Positions 1 to 6,729 of a stretch of 9,006 bases of DNA are shown piece after piece (positions within the stretch are counted from its first letter, which is position 1; each line of letters opens with the position of its first letter). Below the pieces are notes generated by a model. The model was not told the origin of the DNA and ran no database searches. It saw only the letters and a list, made by a program, of their open reading frames with translations. The position numbers and the translations under genes are program-made. The stretch comes from JBDTRY01 sp039931435 (GTDB taxonomy: Bacteria > Acidobacteriota > Thermoanaerobaculia > Gp7-AA8): contig JBDTRY010000162.1 in NCBI GenBank assembly GCA_039931435.1, positions 1-9,006 on the forward strand, written 5' to 3'.

Positions 1-203
1 GGGGCACTATGAAAACTGATTCTGGATTAAGTTTCGGAATCTTCGCGCGGATCCAACCTGACTGTCCGTGCAGTGACCGCTGCGGTCCCTCACCTATCTT
101 TGGACCGATTTTGGACGATTATTCTTAAACTCCCTCACTTCCCTCCAGCTCATACCGCAGCGGTCCACCTTTTCATAGCAAACGTTTTCGCCCAACGGCG
201 AAA
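1..203. other. Non-coding region upstream of polA
   Basis: I see no convincing gene here. One frame (third frame, +) is open from the left edge to a TAA at 126-128, with an ATG at 9, giving a Cys-containing 39-residue peptide. Its third codon positions are only about half G/C, unlike the neighbouring genes, so I do not call it. It could still be the 3' tail of a gene entering from the left, because a terminator follows about 50 bases later. The region also holds a near-tandem repeat (TTGGACCGATT at 100-110, TTGGACGATT at 111-120) and the palindrome pair listed separately. Confidence 0.6.
75..165. repeat. Pair of identical GC palindromes forming a 12-bp inverted repeat
   Basis: GACCGCTGCGGTC at 75-87 is a perfect 13-base palindrome around a central T. 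ACCGCAGCGGT at 154-164 is the same palindrome around a central A. Bases 75-86 are exactly complementary to 154-165, so the sites can fold individually or pair with each other across a 67-base loop. They could be a pair of operators for a dimeric repressor, or an RNA or DNA structure upstream of polA. The sequence alone cannot decide between these. Confidence 0.6.
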
Positions 204-216
204 ATGTTTTCTTTTT
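180..216 (+). terminator. Intrinsic terminator or attenuator directly before polA
   Basis: Bases 180-192 pair with 197-209 in a 13-bp stem containing one G-T wobble (184/205), closed by a CAAC loop. A T-rich tract follows (207-216, interrupted by one C). This is the form of a Rho-independent terminator reading rightward. The in-frame ATG at 204 lies inside the 3' arm of the stem, which argues against it as the polA start. The hairpin either ends a gene to the left of the window or attenuates transcription into polA. Confidence 0.7.
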
Positions 217-221
217 ATAAT
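216..221 (+). promoter_or_regulatory. Possible -10 box for polA
   Basis: TATAAT is a perfect match to the sigma-70 -10 consensus. It would place transcription start near 227-231, at or a few bases before the ATG at 231, giving an almost leaderless mRNA. No good -35 hexamer lies 16-18 bases upstream, where the terminator stem sits, and there is no extended -10 TG. The call therefore rests on the hexamer alone, in a T-rich tract where chance matches are likely. Confidence 0.3.
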
Positions 222-230
222 CGGCAGCCG

Positions 231-2873
231 ATGACTTCACCTCGCGGCACGCTCTTTCTCGTCGACGGCTCGAACAACCTCTATCGCAGCTATTACGCGA
301 TCCGGAATCTCAGCACGTCCGCCGGGCTCTCCACCAACGCCGCCTATGGTTTCACGAGCATGCTCCGAAAGCTCCTCAAAGAGCAGAAGCCGGACGCCAT
401 CGCCGTAGCCTTCGACGTCGGCGCTTCCACGCATCGCAAAGAACAGTTTAAGGACTACAAAAAGGACCGGCGGCCCATGCCGGACGACCTGGTCGTTCAG
501 ATTCCGATGGTGCATGAGATCTGTGAGGGTCTGGGGATCCCGGTCATCGGAATCCCCGACTACGAAGCGGACGACCTCATCGGCTCGCTGGCCTGCAAAG
601 CACGCGACGCAGGTTATCGCGTGGTCATCGCCACGTCCGATAAGGACTTCTTTCAGCTGGTGGGAAATGGAATTCTGCTGTACCACACCACGCGGGAAAC
701 GCTCTACGACGAGGCCGGTGTGAAGGAAGTGTTCGGACTGCCGCCGGAGCAGGTGCTGGACGTGATGGCCATCTGGGGCGACTCCATCGACAATATCCCC
801 GGCGTTCCCGGAATCGGAGAGAAGGGGGCCAAGTCGCTGATCGCGGAGTTCGGTTCCCTCGACGCACTCTACGAGAAACTTCCCACGCTGAAAAAAGCCG
901 CGCAGCGAAAAGCTCTCGAGACCTACAAGGATCAGGCGCTGCTCTCGCGCGAGCTGGCCCGGATCAAATGCGATCTGGACGTAGATCTGGATCCGGAACA
1001 GTTGAAGATGAAAGAGCCGGATCGTGCCCGGCTTCATGAGATTTTTTCCCGCCTCGAATTCACCTCGCTGATGCAGGAGTACATGCCCGAAGAGCCAGCG
1101 GTTCCACGTCACTATCGGCTGGCGCGCGATGCGGACGAAGTACGGGCCTATCTCGATAGCGTTCCGGAACTGCTGGCAGTTCATGTGGAGTCCGTGGAGG
1201 GAACAAACAGTTCACCTCCGGCAGCTGCCTCGGTATCCGGGAAGCGGAACGAAGCTCTGGTCATCCCGCTCAGTCCCGAGCTCGGTGGAACGCCCGAGCT
1301 TGCAGCGATCCTCCGCGATCGTCTGGCCCGAGGCGGAGTTCTGCTCGCCCATGACGTGAAGGAGCAGATTCGCAGGCTTTCTCCGGCTTTGATGCTCGAG
1401 CCCGGGCAGCTGGCCGACACCATGCTCATGTCCTACGTGCTGAACCCGGGATTGCCAAGTCACGCCATCGAGACTGTTGCTCGCGATCGTCTCAAACGGG
1501 AAGTCATTTCCCGCAAGGAGCTGACAAAGGCCTCTCCTCAATTCGGGCTCGATCCACCTACGGTTGAGTACTTTGCCGAGAAAACCGACATCGCTCTCGC
1601 TCTTCACGAAGTACTGGGAATGGAGATGACCGCGGACGCGGCGCTGCAGGACATTTATCAGCGCATCGAGCTTCCTCTGGTCCCCGTTCTGGCGCGCATG
1701 GAAGAGAAGGGGATCAAGATCGATCTGGACCTCCTGGAGCGCATGTCCAGGACGATGGGGGAGCAGATCGACAGGCTGGAGACGCAGATCTATGCCGCTG
1801 CCGGGCAGGAGTTCAACATCAACTCTCCGTCACAACTTGCGGTCATTCTTTTCGAGAAACTTCAGTATCCCGTTCTGAAGAAAACGCAGAAAACGAAAAG
1901 CTATTCGACGAGCGTTGAAGTATTGACCGAGCTTGCCAGTCACGGTTACGAAGTGCCGAAACTCATCCTCGAGCATCGCGAACTGCATAAGCTGAAATCG
2001 ACATACATCGATTCGCTTCCGCAGCTGGCCGACAGCAACGGACGGGTTCACACTTCATTCAATCAGGCCGTAGCGGCTACGGGAAGACTCTCATCCTCGG
2101 ATCCGAATCTGCAGAACATCCCCATCCGCACGGCACAGGGGAAGGAGGTGCGGCGGGCCTTCATCGCCGAAGATGGCAACGTACTCATCGCCGCGGATTA
2201 CTCGCAGATCGAGTTGCGCATTCTGGCGCACATCTGCCAGGACGAAGAGCTCATCGATTCCTTTCGCCGCGGCGCGGACATTCACCGGGCCACTGCCGCG
2301 CAGATCTTCAACGTTTCCGAACTGCTGGTGAATCCTCAACAGCGCCGGGCCATGAAGACGATCAACTTCGGGGTGCTCTACGGAATGTCCGCGTTCCGGC
2401 TGTCGAACGAACTGGGGATCTCCACGCGAGAAGCGCAGCAGTTCATCGATGCCTACTTCGGCCGCTATCCCAAGATTCAGGAGTACCTGGACAAGACGCT
2501 GGAAGAGGCTCGAACGACGGGAAAGGTGAGCACGCTCTTCGGGCGCATCCGCTACATTCCGGAAATTCACAACCGCTCCTGGACAGTGCGCGGAAATGCC
2601 GAGCGCATGGCCACGAATGCACCGATTCAGGGGACGGCAGCAGACCTGCTGAAGCTGGCCATGATCGCGCTGGACCGGCGCTTGCGAGATGAAGCACCAG
2701 ATGCATCGATGCTGCTCACCGTTCACGATGAGATCGTCATCGAAGCTAAGGAAGTGAACGTGGAAGAGGTCAGCGCAATCGTGAAAGAAACGATGGAAAC
2801 GATCCATCCACTGGCCGTGCCTCTGGCGGTCGAAACCTGCTGGGGGAAGAGTTGGTTCGAAGCGAAGGAGTGA
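231..2873 (+). CDS. polA: DNA polymerase I (Pol A)
   Basis: Family A polymerase that fills gaps and removes RNA primers during Okazaki-fragment maturation and excision repair. With ATG 231 it has 880 residues and the usual three parts. The 5' nuclease domain spans about 1-290, with metal-site acidic residues at D12 (LVDGS), D62, D114/D115 (EADD), D137/D139 (SDKD) and D184/D187, followed by a helix-hairpin-helix. A 3'-5' exonuclease-like domain spans about 295-480. The polymerase domain (about 500-880) has motif A DYSQIE (D656), motif B with K709, F713 and Y717, and motif C VHDE (D833). In the exonuclease-like domain the positions of E. coli D355, D424 and D501 appear as H318, Q379 and K451; only E320 (E357) is kept, so proofreading is probably lost. 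I prefer ATG 231 to ATG 204 because the earlier ATG lies in a terminator stem and the extra nine residues are not typical of the family. Neither start has a clear Shine-Dalgarno sequence. Confidence 0.95.
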   Translation: MTSPRGTLFLVDGSNNLYRSYYAIRNLSTSAGLSTNAAYGFTSMLRKLLKEQKPDAIAVAFDVGASTHRKEQFKDYKKDRRPMPDDLVVQIPMVHEICEGLGIPVIGIPDYEADDLIGSLACKARDAGYRVVIATSDKDFFQLVGNGILLYHTTRETLYDEAGVKEVFGLPPEQVLDVMAIWGDSIDNIPGVPGIGEKGAKSLIAEFGSLDALYEKLPTLKKAAQRKALETYKDQALLSRELARIKCDLDVDLDPEQLKMKEPDRARLHEIFSRLEFTSLMQEYMPEEPAVPRHYRLARDADEVRAYLDSVPELLAVHVESVEGTNSSPPAAASVSGKRNEALVIPLSPELGGTPELAAILRDRLARGGVLLAHDVKEQIRRLSPALMLEPGQLADTMLMSYVLNPGLPSHAIETVARDRLKREVISRKELTKASPQFGLDPPTVEYFAEKTDIALALHEVLGMEMTADAALQDIYQRIELPLVPVLARMEEKGIKIDLDLLERMSRTMGEQIDRLETQIYAAAGQEFNINSPSQLAVILFEKLQYPVLKKTQKTKSYSTSVEVLTELASHGYEVPKLILEHRELHKLKSTYIDSLPQLADSNGRVHTSFNQAVAATGRLSSSDPNLQNIPIRTAQGKEVRRAFIAEDGNVLIAADYSQIELRILAHICQDEELIDSFRRGADIHRATAAQIFNVSELLVNPQQRRAMKTINFGVLYGMSAFRLSNELGISTREAQQFIDAYFGRYPKIQEYLDKTLEEARTTGKVSTLFGRIRYIPEIHNRSWTVRGNAERMATNAPIQGTAADLLKLAMIALDRRLRDEAPDASMLLTVHDEIVIEAKEVNVEEVSAIVKETMETIHPLAVPLAVETCWGKSWFEAKE

Positions 2874-3679
2874 CTCTCTCTCGTCCCTCACGGGTTGCAG
2901 GCGCCATTCTGTTGATGTTTTCTCTGGTGCTCGTGCTCTCCTCGTGCAACGAGTCCGCCCCGCCCCCTCCTTCTCCCGTCGTTCCCAGAGTGGCGGCAAC
3001 ATTGCTGACGGTGCGCACGATCATCCCCGGAGAAAAAGGCCTGATCCATCTGGTGATCGTTTCCGATTCGAAAGTCCGCTTCGGAAACGAATCCGGACGG
3101 TGGCGATTGCTCGATCTTCGAAAGCGCTCGGTGACTTTCGTCGACGAAACCGCAAAAACCTACGTGAGCCGCAGTCTGAACGATCTCATTCGAGAGAAGG
3201 AGGAATCGTTCGAGCGTGACATGCCTGATTCCATTCCCACGGCCCGGATCACGGAGACAGAGAGACGAACGATCGCTGGCCGGGACTGCCGCAATTACCA
3301 AGTGACGATGGGCAAGTATGTGCGTGACATCTGTCTGTCGGTAAATAGCGTTGTGGGCGACGGTTTCTTTCCGCTCTATGTCGCCAGCGAGCAGAACGAC
3401 AATCCCTATGCCGGTGCCATGCGAGCGGTCTTCAGGAAACTTATAACGCTGGAAGGATTTCCCGTGCTCGACCGCGGCGAGCTGGCATCGGGACAGGCAC
3501 CTCTCCTGATTGAAAAGGTGCTCGTAAAATCGGAAACCAAGCAGGTTCCTGTGGAGTGGGTGACGGTTCCGGCGGGCTTCAGAAACCTTGGCGAGCCGGA
3601 GAACGCTACATCACCTGGCGGCGGTCACCGACCCGCTTTGTCAGCCCCTCGCGATCGAAAAGCTCCAGCAGCGGAATGA
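2870..3679 (+). CDS. Predicted lipoprotein with a DUF4412-like domain
   Basis: From GTG 2870 the product has 269 residues. It begins with a classical lipoprotein signal: a short Arg-containing n-region, a hydrophobic stretch and the lipobox LSSC with Cys26, so it is probably lipidated and membrane-anchored outside the cytoplasm. A Pro-rich linker (APPPPSP) follows. The body has alternating strand-like segments such as RWRLLDLRKRSVTFVDE and KTYVSRSLNDL, then AGRDCRNYQV and RDICLSV. This resembles DUF4412-type proteins, whose function is unknown; the match is from memory and tentative. The GTG overlaps the polA stop as GTGA, suggesting translational coupling. A TTG at 2852 directly after a GGGGGAAGAG stretch is an alternative start that would add six residues. 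The last 25 or so residues are Pro/Ala/Arg-rich and lie antisense to the 3' end of selB, so the tail is probably not a conserved domain. Confidence 0.75.
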   Translation: MTLSRPSRVAGAILLMFSLVLVLSSCNESAPPPPSPVVPRVAATLLTVRTIIPGEKGLIHLVIVSDSKVRFGNESGRWRLLDLRKRSVTFVDETAKTYVSRSLNDLIREKEESFERDMPDSIPTARITETERRTIAGRDCRNYQVTMGKYVRDICLSVNSVVGDGFFPLYVASEQNDNPYAGAMRAVFRKLITLEGFPVLDRGELASGQAPLLIEKVLVKSETKQVPVEWVTVPAGFRNLGEPENATSPGGGHRPALSAPRDRKAPAAE

Positions 3680-5504
3680 CGACCTTTCGCGAGATCCCAT
3701 AAAGATTCTTGAAAAAGGCCACGTCGACCGACGTACCTCGAAACTCGGTGAGCCGTTCCCGCGCTTCCGTGACCGCGTCGCGATGCAGATAAACCCCTTC
3801 GGCAATGCGTACCAGAACTTTCGTTTTGACGAGAAAGGAAACGACGCCTTCGATGACGCGAGGCTTCTGCTGGATTGTATGGATCAGTTCGGAGACAGGC
3901 GGTGGTTGCAGAGCGGCGTTCCGGAATCGCAGCTCGATCGTCCGAGCCAGCTCGCCCTCCGCTCCGCCGACTTCCCGAGAGCGTCCCGGAACATCGATCG
4001 CGTCTCCGTCCAGAGCGATAATTTTCTCCGCTGCAAAATCTCGAAGGTAAAAAGACACCGCGGTGCTGTCGACCGCGGCGCCGAAGAGCTTCTGGACGAA
4101 CTCACCCTTGGGTACGCCCGTGGCCAGCTTGTTCGATTCAAAGTATGAGCGCAGGAAGACCATGGCACGCCGGCGCAGTTCGCGGACGTGGTCGATATGA
4201 ATCCAGCGCGGGTTCTGCGGGTCGGAAATGCGAATGAGGGTCTCGGCGGCATTCTTTTCGAGCTCTGGACCGAGGCTGGGCATGAGCGTTCCGGTGCGGA
4301 TCTGCAGTTCGTGCAGGGTGATGCCGTTCGGTCCGCTCAACCTGGCCAGAAGCGGCAGCCGGTCGACGAGAGCACCGGCGGCGAGAGTATCGAGGATCTC
4401 AGGACGGGTCTTCCGTCCGAGCTTCGGCAGATGGGCATCAAGCACCACTCCCCCTCCAACCGTCAGTGAAGGCGAGTAGCGGCGGATCACGAAACGGTCG
4501 CCGGTCACGGCCACCACCGGCGACTCCAACCGTATCTGGACGAATGCCGTCGTTCCCGGGGCGATGTGTGGAAGAGGGCTGCCGATTATGCGCAGTGAGC
4601 CGAGAAGCTCCGCGGAATAATGATGAAAGCGGATGCGGCTCCCGTCGCGTAACGGAGCAGCGTCGGGCAGCAACTCCATCCTCGCAGTCAATATCTGAGA
4701 GTTGCGCAGCGAACCGGGTGGTGTGATCTGCTGTCCGCGGCGAAGCTCGTGCAGGGCAACGTCGGCAACGTTGATCGAGGTCCGCTCCCCGGCCGACGCC
4801 TGCTGCCGCGGCGCCCCATGCACCTGGATGTTGCGGGCCCTGCTCAAGAGCGCCGGCGGAAGAATCTCGATCTCCGATTCAACGGAAAGAGTTCCGGAAA
4901 TCGAAGTACCGGTCACCACGGAACCGAAGCCTTTCATGGTGAAGGCCCGGTCGATAGGCAGCCGGTATACCTTTCCGTCGCTGGCGCGGTCCGGAACTGA
5001 CCTGACCGACTTGAGGATGGCCTCCCGCAACTCGTCGATGCCACTTCCCGAGACACTGCTCACCGGCACGATGCGCTGGTTCTCCAGAAAACTTCCCCGG
5101 GTCAGCTCCTCGATCTCCATCCGCACGATCTCGAGAATGTCGGGGTCGACGAGATCGGACTTGGTGATGGCGATGACGCCACTGGGAATCCTGAGCAGTC
5201 TGCAGATGGCGAAGTGCTCGCGGGTCTGAGGCTTGATCGACTCGTCGGCAGCGACCACCAGGAGCACGCTGTCGATTCCTCCGACGCCGGCGAGCATGTT
5301 CTTGACGAAGCGCTCGTGGCCAGGGACATCGATGAATGAAATCTGAAGGTCATCCACGGTCCAGTTGGCGAACCCGAGGTCGATGGTGATGCCGCGGCGC
5401 TTCTCTTCGGGCAGCCGGTCGCAGTCCACACCGGTGAGCGCGCGCACGAGTGTAGTTTTCCCGTGATCGATGTGCCCGGCTGTTCCGATTACCCGTCGAT
5501 GCAT
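3606..5504 (-). CDS. selB: Selenocysteine-specific translation elongation factor SelB
   Basis: GTPase that brings selenocysteyl-tRNA(Sec) to the ribosome at UGA codons marked by a SECIS hairpin. It has 632 residues, close to the 614 of E. coli SelB. The G domain shows GHIDHGKT (10-17), GITI (38-41), DVPGHE (59-64) and TKSD (114-117). The stretch VDCDRLPEEKRRGITIDLG is typical of SelB rather than EF-Tu. EF-Tu-like beta-barrel domains follow, including GDRFVIRRYSPSLTVGGG. The C-terminal winged-helix region ends in the family-typical FDREGLTKRVGDRR, which normally contacts the SECIS RNA. ATG 5504 is chosen because the product then starts directly at the G domain; the frame is open a further 105 codons upstream, but that part is antisense to the DUF72 gene. 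It lies 50 bases after DUF72 on the same strand, probably co-transcribed, with a weak ribosome-binding site. Its 3' end overlaps the lipoprotein gene by 74 bases. selA, selC and selD are not in the window. Confidence 0.95.
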   Translation of the reverse strand: MHRRVIGTAGHIDHGKTTLVRALTGVDCDRLPEEKRRGITIDLGFANWTVDDLQISFIDVPGHERFVKNMLAGVGGIDSVLLVVAADESIKPQTREHFAICRLLRIPSGVIAITKSDLVDPDILEIVRMEIEELTRGSFLENQRIVPVSSVSGSGIDELREAILKSVRSVPDRASDGKVYRLPIDRAFTMKGFGSVVTGTSISGTLSVESEIEILPPALLSRARNIQVHGAPRQQASAGERTSINVADVALHELRRGQQITPPGSLRNSQILTARMELLPDAAPLRDGSRIRFHHYSAELLGSLRIIGSPLPHIAPGTTAFVQIRLESPVVAVTGDRFVIRRYSPSLTVGGGVVLDAHLPKLGRKTRPEILDTLAAGALVDRLPLLARLSGPNGITLHELQIRTGTLMPSLGPELEKNAAETLIRISDPQNPRWIHIDHVRELRRRAMVFLRSYFESNKLATGVPKGEFVQKLFGAAVDSTAVSFYLRDFAAEKIIALDGDAIDVPGRSREVGGAEGELARTIELRFRNAALQPPPVSELIHTIQQKPRVIEGVVSFLVKTKVLVRIAEGVYLHRDAVTEARERLTEFRGTSVDVAFFKNLYGISRKVVIPLLELFDREGLTKRVGDRRQVM

Positions 5505-5554
5505 CGTTGATTCGATCCGTTCAGCGAAAACTGCCGCAGGAGGCGGTGCGCAGC

Positions 5555-6418
5555 TTAACGCCCTTTGCCCTGTTCCGCGCTTCTCGCCCACCGCTCCTCC
5601 ATCAACGCAACCATTGGCGGTGGAATGCGCACGGGCAGCCCCAGACTTCGCTCCATGTCCACGGCATTGATGATGGCCTGCCCTCGGAAGTGGTTGTTCA
5701 TGATCACGAAGACGTCGCGTTCCGTGGCCATGGCTTCGATGCGCGCCGACCACGGCGCCAGCTCCCGCTCCGAATAGAGGTAGTCGTAGCGTTCCCAGGA
5801 CTCTTTGTGGGCGAACCATTTCTCGTAGTTCCGCCCATGAAACCGAACGTAGGCCAGCGGGCCGGTGCTAGTAACGGAGGGTTTTACGGAGTCGCTGAAC
5901 AGCGGCTGATCGATGGCCACGAGGCCGGTGTTGCGCTCGTCCAGGAACCTGTGGAACTCCGGATTCTGGAAGCTTGCATGGCGAACCTCGACGACCTTGG
6001 GGTAATCGTGGAAGTGCTCGAGCACCCCGGCAATCCGTTCCATCGAATTCTCGGAGCGTTTGAAGCTCCAGGGAAACTGAATGAGCAGCGAACCGAGGCG
6101 GCCCGAGTCGTGAAGCGGGTCCAGGAATCGGCGGAAGGCCTCGACGTCCTCCCGGGAACTGTTCTCGTCGTGGGTGAAGCCCCGGTAGAGCTTGACGGTG
6201 AAGCGGAAGTCGTCATTGAAGGCCACCCGGCGATTCCAGCTCGTCCCGTGGGTGGGTGGAGGGATGCGATAGAACGAGGAATTGACTTCGATCGTGTCGA
6301 AAAGCCCCGCGAGATATGCCAGATGATCAAATCGCGATCCGTGGGGAGGGTAGACGATGCCTTCCCAGTCTTTGTAGCTCCAGCCGGCGGGTCCGATACG
6401 GATGGTATTGGAGGACAT
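5555..6418 (-). CDS. DUF72 (YecE-like) family protein
   Basis: Protein of 287 residues with the hallmarks of the DUF72 family, a TIM-barrel-like fold of unknown biochemical function. In order these are IGPAGWSYKDW (8-18), EVNSSFYRIP (44-53), FRFTVKLYRGFTH (71-83), LLIQFPWSF (111-119), VVEVRHASF (142-150), AYVRFHGRN (189-197) and VIMNNHFRGQAIINA (238-252). The length is normal for the family. The start is ATG 6418, which places the conserved first strand at residue 6; an upstream in-frame TTG at 6469 would add 17 unconserved residues. No clear Shine-Dalgarno sequence precedes the ATG. No signal peptide is visible, so it is likely cytoplasmic. It is the first gene of a leftward pair with selB, 50 bases apart. 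A role in selenium metabolism is conceivable from position only; I know of no established link. Confidence 0.92.
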   Translation of the reverse strand: MSSNTIRIGPAGWSYKDWEGIVYPPHGSRFDHLAYLAGLFDTIEVNSSFYRIPPPTHGTSWNRRVAFNDDFRFTVKLYRGFTHDENSSREDVEAFRRFLDPLHDSGRLGSLLIQFPWSFKRSENSMERIAGVLEHFHDYPKVVEVRHASFQNPEFHRFLDERNTGLVAIDQPLFSDSVKPSVTSTGPLAYVRFHGRNYEKWFAHKESWERYDYLYSERELAPWSARIEAMATERDVFVIMNNHFRGQAIINAVDMERSLGLPVRIPPPMVALMEERWARSAEQGKGR

Positions 6419-6729
6419 GAGAATGGGGAGAAGGTCTGCGCTTTCAGTTATTTGTAGCGAATCGCGCAAACGCCTGCTCTCATTGCGTTTCTTCGCGCAA
6501 CTATGTTAAAAGTCGATTGGGCGAGTCAAAAATCCACACATCTGAAATGTCAAGCAGTCGCTGCACGGGTGCAGGCCCGAGTTGTGTTCGTTCGCGGAAG
6601 GAGGAGTGATCGCTACTCGATCGAGACTCATAGATTTGCATTGCGGGGATCGGAGTCGCGGCACCCCGCCCGCGTCTGAACGCTGCGGCAATTCACCAAA
6701 GTAAGTTACTGACTAGGAGATCAAGTTCC
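6419..6729. promoter_or_regulatory. Divergent control region between the DUF72 and zinc-ribbon genes
   Basis: This 311-base stretch separates two divergent genes and must hold both promoters. Visible structure: TCGCGCAA twice, at 6462-6469 and 6493-6500 (31 bases apart); AAACGC/GCGTTT at 6468-6473 and 6485-6490; the dyad CTGCAC-GG-GTGCAG at 6561-6574; the palindrome CTCGATCGAG at 6616-6625; and a GC hairpin pairing 6643-6648 with 6664-6669 around a 15-base loop. A purine-rich AAGGAGG at 6598-6604 looks like a strong Shine-Dalgarno sequence but has only a GTG one base after it (6606), opening a 32-codon frame that ends at 6704. I see no tRNA, including no tRNA(Sec). Confidence 0.5.
6503..6529 (-). 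promoter_or_regulatory. Candidate promoter for the DUF72-selB unit
   Basis: On the minus strand TTGACT (6524-6529) matches the -35 consensus at five of six positions. TAACAT (6503-6508) lies 15 bases further on and matches the -10 consensus at four of six. The spacing is shorter than ideal. If it is real, the DUF72 mRNA would carry a leader of roughly 80 bases that includes the TCGCGCAA repeats. Confidence 0.3.

Noticed and set aside
3..128. Open frame from the left edge with ATG at 9 (39 residues)
   Set aside because: Third-position composition differs from neighbouring genes, there is no proper ribosome-binding site and no known family. It cannot be excluded as the tail of a truncated upstream gene.
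237..1184. Long minus-strand open frame (315 codons) opposite the polA 5' nuclease region
   Set aside because: No recognisable domain, and it is fully antisense to a clearly conserved gene. Long antisense frames arise readily in GC-rich coding DNA.
2091..3002. Minus-strand open frame (303 codons) opposite the polA polymerase domain
   Set aside because: It mirrors conserved motifs A to C of polA and shows no family features of its own.
5505..5819. N-terminal extension of selB by 105 codons
   Set aside because: The extension is antisense to the DUF72 gene and has no similarity to SelB, whose G domain starts directly at ATG 5504.
5507..6457. Plus-strand open frame (316 codons) covering the DUF72 gene
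   Set aside because: The opposite strand matches DUF72 motifs throughout; this frame is compositional shadow.
6419..6729. Possible tRNA(Sec) gene near selB
   Set aside because: No acceptor stem, T-loop or TCA anticodon arrangement could be found on either strand.
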